Assembly: GCA_027371725.1 (NCBI GenBank)
Contig: DAHXMN010000001.1
Location: forward strand, 1 to 64,000
DNA: 64,000 nt
Direction of reading: 5' to 3'
DNA from: Candidatus Woesearchaeota archaeon
Lineage (GTDB): Archaea > Nanobdellota > Nanobdellia > Woesearchaeales > UBA525
Of the stretch, positions 9,131 to 16,705 are shown one piece after another. The notes beneath the pieces are model-generated. The model was not told the origin of the DNA. It was given only the letters and a program-made list of their open reading frames with translations, and made no database searches. Each line of letters begins with the position of its first letter. Within the stretch, counting starts at the first letter, position 1. The position numbers were made by a program, and so were the translations under genes.

Positions 9131-9303
9131 TGTTTTTTCCATCTAGAGGACTCAACCGCGCCAGTATCGTATATTCCAGTATATACTTCCTCTCTGTTCT
9201 TCAGAGCTGCGAGGCGTTTCTCGAGAAGTTCGAGGACTTGGGCGATTGTCTCGCAGCGATATTCGCGCAGCAACCGTTCTTTCTCTTGTTCGAGGAGATC
9301 CAT
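9127..9303 (-). CDS. Element-terminal 58-aa helical protein
   Basis: The product starts MDLLEQEKERLLREYRCETI and looks like two charged helices, possibly a short coiled coil. The start codon is five bases downstream of the integrase stop, so it is probably in the integrase transcript. Its stop codon lies inside the att core region (9127-9129). A clear homologue with the same MDLLEQEKERLLR start is found at the equivalent place in the tandem remnant (start 31158). Conservation at the att/integrase junction suggests a recombination-directionality or integrase-accessory role. That is inference, as the family is not known to me. Confidence 0.7.
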   Translation of the reverse strand: MDLLEQEKERLLREYRCETIAQVLELLEKRLAALKNREEVYTGIYDTGAVESSRWKKQ

Positions 9304-9308
9304 GCCTC

Positions 9309-10577
9309 TTACGGGGCTTCATTGATAATTGTGACTGCCTCGGAGGATGTATGACGTTTTAGTTCTCTCTCGACGCGAAGGGTTTGGAGGATCGCTTGGA
9401 CTTCTTTGAGTGCCTCGTCTTGATTCTTGACTTGTTCTTGAAGTAAGACGATGTCGTTGGTTTTCTCTTGTAGTTGGCGCTCGAGCTCAGTCTTGGTCAC
9501 ATCGACGTAGAGGTCGTCCTCTTGGATGGTGTCTTTCATGCCGAGGAGCTCTGTGTAGTAGTGGATCATGTCGGATTTCTTCCAACCGAAGCGGTACTTC
9601 AGAGCCGACTCGCTTTTGTAACGTGGCAGCCAGTAGCAAGCGCTCGCGTGGCGGAAGTCATACATGGTTAGTCCGTCGGCAATGATGTAGTATTTTCCGT
9701 TCTTCATCTGGGTTGTGCCTTTGAACTGACCGATTTTCAGAATTTTGAACCCCATGTTCTTGAGATATTTGTTGACGTTCGCGGGCGTCTTGGTGAACAA
9801 AGGAGTCTCAGGCCTGAGGCGTCTGTTGACGATGAACTCGCGGAGAAACCCACTGCAGAGCAGGAGTTTGATGCGTCGCCCGAAGGTCTTGCTCACTTCC
9901 TCCCGGATGGTAAGCGTATAGTGGCCGTCCTTCTCATTCCATTCGAGGTCGCTAACCCGGATGTTCATCATCTCCGTCGGGGCGCGGATACCGCTATCGA
10001 ACAAGAAGAGCATCATAGTGCGATAGTAGAAGTTCGCTTCAGCACAGAGCTTGTTCAGATCGTCGATGGTAAAGTAGTTGAACTTTGGTTTGTCATCCCG
10101 ACCATCCAGGTCCACTGTGACGTCGATTACAGCGACTCCTTTCTTGCGCTGTGTGCGCTCATACCAGTGCCAGAACGCCTTGAACGCCTTGACATACGTT
10201 CCCGCCGCCTTGATGGGAATGTGGCCCTTCGAACGCCCTCTAATCTCGCCTTCTCGCATCCGCTTGAGAAGGACCATGAGATCGCGCTCTCGGTCTGCCA
10301 TCTCGGGGATGTATGTAACGCCTAGCTGATCCTGGAGAATGATTGCCCAACTGTGTAGCTTGGTCTTGACGTTCCGGAGTCGGATGTAGGATCGTGGTCC
10401 TTTCGCGCTCTCGGGGCTGACATTTGCGCCGACTTCCATATCATCGAGATACTGGCGAAGCAGAGCAGCATTCTCTTCGGTGAGTTGTTCGAAGGGGCCG
10501 CCAAGCTCATAGCGCCAGTGGCGATAGGCTCGTTCGCTGTTGTGCGGGTCAATCTTTACCAAGGGCTTTACCTTCAT
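9309..10577 (-). CDS. Tyrosine recombinase/integrase of the element
   Basis: A 422-residue protein from the ATG at 10577, chosen because a TTTTTAAAG TATA box (10602-10610) lies about 28 bases upstream; the open frame extends to 10652. An N-terminal SAM-like DNA-binding region precedes the catalytic domain. Catalytic-type residues are Arg in FDSGIRAPTEMM (about residue 196), Arg-His in MYDFRHASACYW (about 305) and Tyr in DMIHYYTELLG (about 340). The usual HxxR His is replaced by Tyr, and the usual LGH box reads RFGWKKSD, variants seen among archaeal integrases. A C-terminal coiled coil (KNQDEALKEVQAILQTLRVE) follows. It would integrate the element into tRNA-Gln(CUG). Confidence 0.9.
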   Translation of the reverse strand: MKVKPLVKIDPHNSERAYRHWRYELGGPFEQLTEENAALLRQYLDDMEVGANVSPESAKGPRSYIRLRNVKTKLHSWAIILQDQLGVTYIPEMADRERDLMVLLKRMREGEIRGRSKGHIPIKAAGTYVKAFKAFWHWYERTQRKKGVAVIDVTVDLDGRDDKPKFNYFTIDDLNKLCAEANFYYRTMMLFLFDSGIRAPTEMMNIRVSDLEWNEKDGHYTLTIREEVSKTFGRRIKLLLCSGFLREFIVNRRLRPETPLFTKTPANVNKYLKNMGFKILKIGQFKGTTQMKNGKYYIIADGLTMYDFRHASACYWLPRYKSESALKYRFGWKKSDMIHYYTELLGMKDTIQEDDLYVDVTKTELERQLQEKTNDIVLLQEQVKNQDEALKEVQAILQTLRVERELKRHTSSEAVTIINEAP

Positions 10578-10692
10578 CTTATCGACGGTACAGGGAGGGG
10601 GAGTTTTTAAAGACAGTCGAGGACGAATGGATATTTTCGAGTCGACGACCACCCTTCTGTGACATTTCTTCCACCGTCGACACCTAGCTCAG

Positions 10693-10727
10693 GTATTTAA
10701 AAAGCCCCTCTCGGAGAACGTATATCG
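10693..10727 (+). promoter_or_regulatory. Promoter of the RHH operon with module-boundary motif at the inferred transcript start
   Basis: TATTTAAAAA (10693-10702) is a TATA box for rightward transcription. CTCGGAGAACGTATATCG (10710-10727) follows at the expected initiation site. It is one of seven related motifs in the element and its remnant, so it may be an operator for an element-encoded regulator. Confidence 0.6.
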
Positions 10728-10814
10728 CGGCGGTGTGTTACCATTTCCGTGACCCTGCCGGGCTACGACGCCGTTGCCTAAGCCCTCTTCTACGATGACG
10801 ACCACTCAGAAAGT

Positions 10815-10961
10815 ATGGTCAAAACGAAGATGCTCGTCATCAGGATCACGGAGAAGCAAGAGCAAACGCTCCGGGAGATGATGCTTACGCTCGGTTTCAG
10901 AAAGAAATCGGAGTACATCCGCTCAGCACTCTTCAAAAACACCGGGGTGACGAAGAAATGA
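10815..10961 (+). CDS. Ribbon-helix-helix DNA-binding protein (48 aa)
   Basis: The product begins MVKTKMLVIRITEKQEQTLR and continues LGFRKKSEYIRSAL. A short beta-strand of the form K-x-L-V-I-R-I is followed by two helices, the CopG/MetJ ribbon-helix-helix fold, with the usual glycine-containing turn and S-E-Y-I-R start of helix B. It is probably a dimeric repressor of the element. The stop overlaps the next start (ATGA), so it is coupled to the second small protein. It is transcribed divergently from the integrase. Confidence 0.8.
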   Translation: MVKTKMLVIRITEKQEQTLREMMLTLGFRKKSEYIRSALFKNTGVTKK

Positions 10962-11152
10962 ACGAATTCGAACTCCTCAGGGGCGAACGCCGCAGCTTCT
11001 TCTGTCCGAACAAACTCTGGAAAGAGCTCCTCGCACAGACGGATGACTGCGTTAGCGTTAGCACCTTTATACGACAAGCGATAATTGAGAAGATGTCGAA
11101 GGAATCGCCTGAACGCGAAGAATATTTTCAGAGTCTGCTTACAAGTGATTGA
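10958..11152 (+). CDS. Second small RHH-like regulator (64 aa)
   Basis: The protein starts MNEFELLRGERRSFFCPNKL and contains DDCVSVSTFIRQAIIEKMSK. The pattern S-V-S-T-F-I-R-Q-A-I resembles helix B of ribbon-helix-helix proteins. The strand region is less typical and includes a Cys. The ATGA overlap with the 48-residue RHH gene suggests that the two form a regulatory pair, perhaps a heterodimer or sequential repressors. The exact family is uncertain. Confidence 0.65.
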   Translation: MNEFELLRGERRSFFCPNKLWKELLAQTDDCVSVSTFIRQAIIEKMSKESPEREEYFQSLLTSD

Positions 11153-11166
11153 GAATAAAACATTCT

Positions 11167-12207
11167 TTATCTTGTTTTAATCTCTCCAATCGTGACAATT
11201 TCAGGATTTAGTTCTTTGATTGTCTCGGCGATGTCTTTGAGAGTGTTTTTGACAAGATCGCCAGTATTGTTCTTTGCAGTGACTTTATCCATTTCTTGTT
11301 CGAGAACTTTCTCGGATGCTGATTTTCCCACTATGCTCTTTATTTTTTCTAAATCTTTTTCACGGTCATCTAATATATCTGCGAATTTAAGCATCTTTGC
11401 CTGTAGTTTAATTATCTCCGACGGTGTTTTCTTTATTTCGTGAGCATAGTCCTTCGCATCTAGGTCGATTGTCTTCGCGTATAACCTGAATGCATCGGCC
11501 ATCTCTTTATAATTTTCTACACCGACGGTGATTGACCCGCCGAAGTATGAAAGTTTCGCAACAATTGTCTTTTTCAGTTCATTCTCGAATGCTTCTTTCT
11601 CCTCGGTCCCTAAGGATGTTTTTTCGGAGAGGTTCTGAAGTGATATGCCGAGTAAAATCGGATTTTCTGTCGTGAAGGTCAACGTTTTCTGTCTTCCATC
11701 AACAGCAATTCTCACCGAATCGCTGAACGGCTCTATGCTAAGGAGCTTTTTGTAGGAATAGTTATAGCTCTTGAATTGACCAGCATAGATAACTCTTTTT
11801 GAGGTTATATACAAGATTCCTGAGTCGATTTTGCGGAGTTCACCATGTGATTCAGCTTGACCGGAACCCATGTTGAACCACCAGCCCTTTGCAATTCTGA
11901 TACTGTGCCCAGTCCTGACATAATTTCTTATCGCGCGCTCTTCATAGAGGCTTGAAGGTTGGGCATACGTGATAATCTCATCTTTAGGGAGAATCAGCTT
12001 TGCTCGAGCATTCTTGACGTCTTCCTTCATTTCAATATACTTCTCGAATTGCATCACCGGCGATTCTTTCTTTTTTGAGTTGATTGCCCAGCTAACCAAG
12101 TAAATGATAAGACAGATGATGCCTATTGGCCATAAAACAATCAAAAGAATAATGATAAGTATTCTGAGCCAGATATTCAGCCCATCAAACCACGACTTGA
12201 AGGACAT
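11167..12207 (-). CDS. Membrane protein with PH-like domain
   Basis: A 346-residue protein with two closely spaced membrane segments at about residues 12-45. A soluble beta-rich region around residues 115-190 includes HGELRKIDSGILYITSKRV and IAVDGRQKTLTFTTENP, the pattern of bacterial PH/YokE-like domains. The remainder is helical and charged, ending in a probable coiled coil (about 260-340). It lies downstream of TFB on the same strand, 18 bases from the TFB stop, with an A/T-rich coding sequence unlike the upstream operon. A role in the element's membrane complex is possible; no enzyme motif is visible. Confidence 0.7.
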   Translation of the reverse strand: MSFKSWFDGLNIWLRILIIILLIVLWPIGIICLIIYLVSWAINSKKKESPVMQFEKYIEMKEDVKNARAKLILPKDEIITYAQPSSLYEERAIRNYVRTGHSIRIAKGWWFNMGSGQAESHGELRKIDSGILYITSKRVIYAGQFKSYNYSYKKLLSIEPFSDSVRIAVDGRQKTLTFTTENPILLGISLQNLSEKTSLGTEEKEAFENELKKTIVAKLSYFGGSITVGVENYKEMADAFRLYAKTIDLDAKDYAHEIKKTPSEIIKLQAKMLKFADILDDREKDLEKIKSIVGKSASEKVLEQEMDKVTAKNNTGDLVKNTLKDIAETIKELNPEIVTIGEIKTR

Positions 12208-12225
12208 GATTTTTGCCTCATCTTG

Positions 12226-12996
12226 TTATTTATAAAACATTTTCTTTTTTGTCATTTTCAGCATCTTTTTGCTCTGTTTTCTTATGGTGACCTCTATCAC
12301 GCCAGTCGTGTTTGCCACCTGTCTCTGTGTTCTCAATTCGCTGTTCTCCTTCGCTGCGAGGTAGAGGGCTGCCGCTACGATGGTCTCGGGGCGTTGTCCC
12401 CTACTCTTTTGCCGCTCTACAATCTCGGCGGCCCGGCTGATGGTCTCTGCTTTGAGTTCAAGGCGTGAGCCGAAGCGCTGGACGAGATCTACGGGCTTAA
12501 TCGGGCTCAAGCGCAGGCCGAGCCCCCTAGTGAGGAGTCTGTAGGCTCTGAGCATCTTCGTCTTGCTGACGCTGCTGTAGGCCGTAATCTCCAGCGGTGT
12601 CTTGGGGATGTCGTGGAGGAGACAGGCGGCGTAGACGCTCGCGTAGAGGAGGCTCTGGTTGTCCCGTCCCCGATTGAGGCCTTTCTCGGCTGCTTGGGTG
12701 AAGATGAGGAAGGACTCGGTGGTAATCCGGTCTGGGAGCTTGAGCTTGCCCGTCAGGAGGCTAATCTGTGCCTTGGCGGCCTGGAGGTTCTTCTGCTTCG
12801 TGCTGAAGAGCCAGGCGGTTTTGACAATCCTGCCATCGTATTGGAACGTTCCGGCTGTCGCTACAGCGGGCTGCGCAGGGCGGTTTATTTCGCCTTGGTG
12901 CTCGGTTGGGCTGTCTTCGGTGATGAGGCCGCAGGCTATGCAGACGACCTCGTATCCGGCTTCTTTGAGGGTTCCGCCGCATTCAGGGCATCTCAT
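12226..12996 (-). CDS. tfb: Element-encoded transcription initiation factor TFB
   Basis: A 256-residue TFIIB homologue. The N-terminal zinc ribbon reads MRCPECGGTL...VCIACGLI, giving the C-x2-C pairs. A B-finger/linker region follows, then two cyclin-like repeats: RDNQSLLYASVYAACLLHDI in the first and RPETIVAAALYLAAKENSEL in the second, each the TFIIB repeat signature. It is shorter than typical chromosomal TFBs (about 300 residues), mainly in the linker. It is translated with the preceding 81-residue protein through an ATGA overlap and sits in the secretion operon. This suggests that the element brings its own promoter selectivity. Confidence 0.93.
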   Translation of the reverse strand: MRCPECGGTLKEAGYEVVCIACGLITEDSPTEHQGEINRPAQPAVATAGTFQYDGRIVKTAWLFSTKQKNLQAAKAQISLLTGKLKLPDRITTESFLIFTQAAEKGLNRGRDNQSLLYASVYAACLLHDIPKTPLEITAYSSVSKTKMLRAYRLLTRGLGLRLSPIKPVDLVQRFGSRLELKAETISRAAEIVERQKSRGQRPETIVAAALYLAAKENSELRTQRQVANTTGVIEVTIRKQSKKMLKMTKKKMFYK

Positions 12997-13238
12997 GATT
13001 CCACCTCCTCCGTGAAGTACAGGAGCACTGGCATGATCTTCTTTTCGTGGAGTTCCTTGACCCTTGCCAGTGCCTGTTCGACGCTGAGGCAGAGCTCCAT
13101 CTTGTAGCCTACCGGCTTGTCCCCTTCGAAAAGGTTCCTGATGGGCTTCTTCAGGTCTATTCTTCGTCTTCTATCGTTGTAGAAGACCTTGCCAGCGACG
13201 CTGATAATTTTATCCTGCGTGGTGACTGGCTGCTGCAT
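12993..13238 (-). CDS. Small soluble protein coupled to TFB (81 aa)
   Basis: From the ATG at 13238, which has a GGGGGTG ribosome site in front, the product is 81 residues starting MQQPVTTQDKIISVAGKVFY. It is a mixed alpha/beta protein without cysteines or membrane segments, containing GYKMELCLSVEQALARVKEL and MPVLLYFTEEVES at the end. It overlaps the TFB start. The frame extends upstream to 13295, but the ribosome site favours 13238. I do not recognise a family; its coupling suggests a function with TFB. Confidence 0.65.
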   Translation of the reverse strand: MQQPVTTQDKIISVAGKVFYNDRRRRIDLKKPIRNLFEGDKPVGYKMELCLSVEQALARVKELHEKKIMPVLLYFTEEVES

Positions 13239-13341
13239 ACAACACCCCCTTTGGCTTGTTGCTGTTGTTGCACTCCCAGCCGAATCAGAATTCACACACT
13301 AGGTGTTATTCTGCCTCCGGCGGGGACACGGATGCACTTAG

Positions 13342-13425
13342 CCTAGTACGGCAAGCGCATATCCCGGGGCTCGCAGCCGTAGCTAACACGGTGCTTCCAG
13401 AATTCGATGCCATTCGTGTTAGCCA
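13342..13425 (-). CDS. Very small ORF (27 aa) with promoter and ribosome site
   Basis: The reverse strand carries a TATA box AAAATTTATATAGG (13460-13473), then CCAAAGGAGTGATTATT directly before an ATG at 13425. The product is MANTNGIEFWKHRVSYGCEP followed by RDMRLPY. The promoter plus a good ribosome site make this more likely real than chance, and it could be a leader peptide for the TFB operon. No family is recognised. Confidence 0.45.
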
Positions 13426-13505
13426 TAATAATCACTCCTTTGGAATGGTAGTAATTCGTTCCCCTATATAAATTTTCGCCGCCGTTGTCCGAAAGATTTT
13501 CGGAT

Positions 13506-13619
13506 TCACTTGATTCGCTCCCAGCCGGACTGATCCTGCTGTGCGAGCCATGCTTCGAACTCTTCAGCGGTTACCACGAACCATTTCTCCATACGTTCCG
13601 GTTGCTTGTTCTGGTTCAT
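13506..13619 (-). CDS. Small acidic ORF (37 aa)
   Basis: GGAACGAGGTGAACACAT lies just upstream of the ATG at 13619. The product contains MEKWFVVTAEEFEAWLAQQ and ends SGWERIK. It is a helical, Trp-rich mini-protein between the VirB4 gene and the small ORF at 13342-13425. Function unknown; the ribosome site supports translation. Confidence 0.5.
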   Translation of the reverse strand: MNQNKQPERMEKWFVVTAEEFEAWLAQQDQSGWERIK

Positions 13620-13663
13620 ATGTGTTCACCTCGTTCCGACGAAGGATTTTCGCGCCCCCGACG

Positions 13664-13779
13664 ATTAGGACCCTATATTGGAGCCAATGGTGCCCGAATT
13701 CGACGTTTATAGCCAGTATTAGGACCCTAAATCCGCCCATAATGTATGTTCTCCCTTACCGGGAGGTTTGGGTCCTAAT
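13664..13779 (+). repeat. Three copies of ATTAGGACCC around the VirB4 3' end
   Basis: ATTAGGACCCTA occurs at 13664-13675 and 13718-13729 on the + strand, and ATTAGGACCC occurs inverted at 13770-13779 inside the end of the VirB4 coding region. The first two are 54 bases apart. The cluster sits in the only sizeable non-coding gap of the operon and may be an operator or transcript-processing site. Confidence 0.55.
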
Positions 13780-16704
13780 GAACTCCTGGAGTTCGGTGCG
13801 GACGAGGAGGCGGACGCCCGGAGCGATGCGCTCGTAGTGCGGTCTGAAATCGCTGTCCGCGAGGATGATGACGAGTCGCTTCCCGTATTGGTTCTTGAGT
13901 TCTGCGAACTTCTTTTCAAGTCGAGATTTGTGCTTCTTGAATCCGAGACCAGTTTCTACCTCTACCGCGATCTCTTTTCCGGCCTTGTTCTTGAAGAGCA
14001 GGTCGACTTTGTCAGTCACGCTCACGTCAACTGCAAGCCCGCGTTTCATGAGTTCGTCTTTGAGGTTTAGAACGATGAACGTATGCTCTGGGCTCTCAAT
14101 GTTGTTGTCCTTAATCCAGCATTCTTCCTGGCGCGGCTTCCCAATCGGCATGAACATTCCTGGCGAGTAGCCTTGATTGGTGAGGAAATTCTTCTCATCT
14201 ATGGTGAGATCTGCACCGTAGTAGAGCCCTTGCTTCGGATCAAGGGTGATGTTGACCTCGCGCCGCTCATCGGGAACGACTTTGCTCTCAGATTCGTTCG
14301 GGTTCGTGGTGACCAGAAGGTGCTCTTTCTCGGATGCGATGACGGTGAGTTCCTGGTGGTCGTTGTCCAGAATCAAGATGCCCCTGCCTTGCGTGGCGGT
14401 AAGGAGGTATTCGCGTTCCGGGTTGCTCAGATGGAACGTTCTGACGACCGAATCGATGATCGCGGCTTTCTGGCGGAGGAGGAAGCTGTAGCTGCTGTTC
14501 GCAAGGACTGCGTGTCCCGCGCCGCTGTTGATGAGGTCAGCCACATCCTGCGTGATGAGCAGGAGGCCCATGTTGAACTTTCGGCACGTCTTGACAATCT
14601 CGAAGAGGTAGCTCGCTTCTTCTGTGTGGCTGAGGAGGCTCCACGCTTCGTCCACCACCAGGAGTTTTTTGCCGGGGCGGCGCTTCATGGTCATGTAGGC
14701 GTAGTCCAGGATGAGGAACATGACGACGGGCTTGACTTGCTTGGGCATATCCCCTATGTTGAAGCAGACGAAGTCCTTGCCGTAGTTGATGTTGCTCTGC
14801 TTGTTCAGGAAGCCGAAGACACCCTCGGTGTAGAGGTAGAGGCGGTTGATGAGCGCCCGGTACGTGACCTTCTCAGACTGCGCCGCCTGGGAGTCCATGC
14901 TCACGAGAGTGTGGTACAGGTCGCCCAGGATTGGCGGCTTCTTGTTCTTGTACACGTCAGCCGTGATGCCCTTCTTGGCGTAGGTGACGTTGACTGCCCG
15001 GTCCAGGATGCTCTTCTGGATCTCGCTGAGCTCGCCGAACATGATTCGGAACAAGTCCATGAGCGCCAGGCGTTTTTCGACGTAATCGTGGCCCATGAGG
15101 TCGAGGGGGTTGATGATGGTCGCGCTGGTTCGGCTTATGGTGACGTGCTCGCCGCCACAGGCCTGGACGAGCCCTGCATACTCGCCTTGCGGGTCCACGA
15201 CCGTGACGCACGTGCCGTTCATGAGCTGGCGGCTGATCATGAGCTTGGTGAAGTAGCTCTTTCCTGCACCACTGGTGGCGAGGACGATGCCGTTCGCGTT
15301 GCTCAGGCTGAATAGGTCCTTGATGTAGGGCACCCCGTTCTTGTTCAGGCCGAGGAGGGTTCCGGTCTCCTCCATGGTGAGGAAGGGGCTGGTGCATGGG
15401 AAGAACGCGCTCAGAGCCCCGGTGGTGACGTTGCGTTTGAGGCCGAGCCAATCCTTGCCCAGGGGCATCATGGCTTTGTACGCCGCTGCCTGGCGAAACA
15501 GGGGCGTTGTCGGGATAATCATGATGCTCTGGAGCTCTGCCTCTACTTTGCGGGTCAGGAGGTCCAGGTCGGCCTTATTCGCGGCTTTACACGCGATTAA
15601 GAGGCTGACATTGAAGAGCTTCTCCTCGCCCTTCTGGAGCGCCTCGAGGACCTTGAGGGTGTCCTTGTACTTAATCTCCAGGGAGGGGTTGACGCTGTGG
15701 TGCTGTTCCTCCGCATACAGGTCGGCTCGTTGCTTCTGGAGCTCCCGGTTCAGGAGGACCATCGTTGATTCGATGGTGAATGGCTCAATCTGGATGCTCA
15801 GGTCGTAGTTCTCATTGCTGCTGATGAGCTTGTCCAGGAAGCCACTTTCCACGAGGCGCGGGTACCCGTCAGCCGCGATGACCCTGATGAGCTGGCCGTC
15901 GACTTGGAGGTGGTCGATGTTGTCCCTGACCCTGCCTGGCGCCAGGAGGTAGTGGAGGCCGGAAACCCCGATCGGAGGCTCCCGGTCCGACGCCCGGTAG
16001 TATCGCTTGAGCATCTCCAGTAGCGCCTTGTCGTTCAGCCGGACGGCGTGCAGGCCGAGCCCTTTGAGTCGGTCAAGGCAGACCCTGCATTGGATGTCCA
16101 AGCTGCTCCGTTCCGGGATGATGAGGTAGAACTCCCGGTTGCGTTGCGTCGCCATCCGGCTCTTCGTGAACGCGGCGAACTCGTCATAGAGCGTCTCGTT
16201 CTTCGTCCGTTTCTTGAGGCTCTCCAGGTAGGGTTCGAGACTGAGCTCTTGCGTCGTCACGATGAACTGGACGGGGAACTCGAGGCTATTCAGGAACTTC
16301 TGGAACCCGATGATAATCGACTCCTGTTCTTCATTCGTTTTGATCCCGAAGTTCAAGGGCGTAATCCGAAGCAGGGCGACCTTCTCTTCGGAGACGATGG
16401 TGTTGTTCTCAATCTTCTTGACCGGGACGAGGCGCTCCATCCGCTTCGTGCCGAGACGGGACTCGCGGAACTGGAGGTATCGGGAGGCGTTCCGCAGCCA
16501 GATGCCGAGGTCGAAGAAGATGAACATCATTCCCAGGACGAAGGGGATGATGGCGAGGCAGAGCTTCAGGTCCATGCTCAGATTGCTCGTCAGGACCATC
16601 AGGGTGAGGGTGCCGAAGAGGGCTGCCCAGCCGAGTTGGACGAAGGTCAAGCCGAACATGATGCGCTCTTTGTGCTGGAGTTGCTGGGGAATTTCGTAGG
16701 CCAT
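13756..16704 (-). CDS. VirB4-like conjugation/DNA-transfer ATPase with PrgI-type N-terminus and nuclease-like C-terminus
   Basis: A 982-residue protein. Residues about 1-65 resemble PrgI (MAYEIPQQLQHKERIMFGLT, then two membrane helices). The middle is a VirB4 ATPase: Walker A LATSGAGKSYFTKLM (about residue 478) and Walker B KKLLVVDEAWSLL (about 683), followed by MGLLLITQDVADL and LRQKAAIIDS. Residues about 870-982 form an extra domain with KVDLLFKNKAGKEIAVEVET and RLEKKFAELKNQYGKRLVII, resembling PD-(D/E)XK nucleases (D, then E-x-E). VirB4 energises pilus assembly or DNA transfer at the membrane. It lies one base after the VirB6-like gene. The fused nuclease-like domain is unusual. Confidence 0.88.
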   Translation of the reverse strand: MAYEIPQQLQHKERIMFGLTFVQLGWAALFGTLTLMVLTSNLSMDLKLCLAIIPFVLGMMFIFFDLGIWLRNASRYLQFRESRLGTKRMERLVPVKKIENNTIVSEEKVALLRITPLNFGIKTNEEQESIIIGFQKFLNSLEFPVQFIVTTQELSLEPYLESLKKRTKNETLYDEFAAFTKSRMATQRNREFYLIIPERSSLDIQCRVCLDRLKGLGLHAVRLNDKALLEMLKRYYRASDREPPIGVSGLHYLLAPGRVRDNIDHLQVDGQLIRVIAADGYPRLVESGFLDKLISSNENYDLSIQIEPFTIESTMVLLNRELQKQRADLYAEEQHHSVNPSLEIKYKDTLKVLEALQKGEEKLFNVSLLIACKAANKADLDLLTRKVEAELQSIMIIPTTPLFRQAAAYKAMMPLGKDWLGLKRNVTTGALSAFFPCTSPFLTMEETGTLLGLNKNGVPYIKDLFSLSNANGIVLATSGAGKSYFTKLMISRQLMNGTCVTVVDPQGEYAGLVQACGGEHVTISRTSATIINPLDLMGHDYVEKRLALMDLFRIMFGELSEIQKSILDRAVNVTYAKKGITADVYKNKKPPILGDLYHTLVSMDSQAAQSEKVTYRALINRLYLYTEGVFGFLNKQSNINYGKDFVCFNIGDMPKQVKPVVMFLILDYAYMTMKRRPGKKLLVVDEAWSLLSHTEEASYLFEIVKTCRKFNMGLLLITQDVADLINSGAGHAVLANSSYSFLLRQKAAIIDSVVRTFHLSNPEREYLLTATQGRGILILDNDHQELTVIASEKEHLLVTTNPNESESKVVPDERREVNITLDPKQGLYYGADLTIDEKNFLTNQGYSPGMFMPIGKPRQEECWIKDNNIESPEHTFIVLNLKDELMKRGLAVDVSVTDKVDLLFKNKAGKEIAVEVETGLGFKKHKSRLEKKFAELKNQYGKRLVIILADSDFRPHYERIAPGVRLLVRTELQEFIRTQTSR

Positions 16705-16705
16705 G

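Noticed and set aside
14083..15315. 410-codon forward frame opposite VirB4
   Set aside because: Antisense shadow of the VirB4 ATPase core. No promoter or motif supports it.
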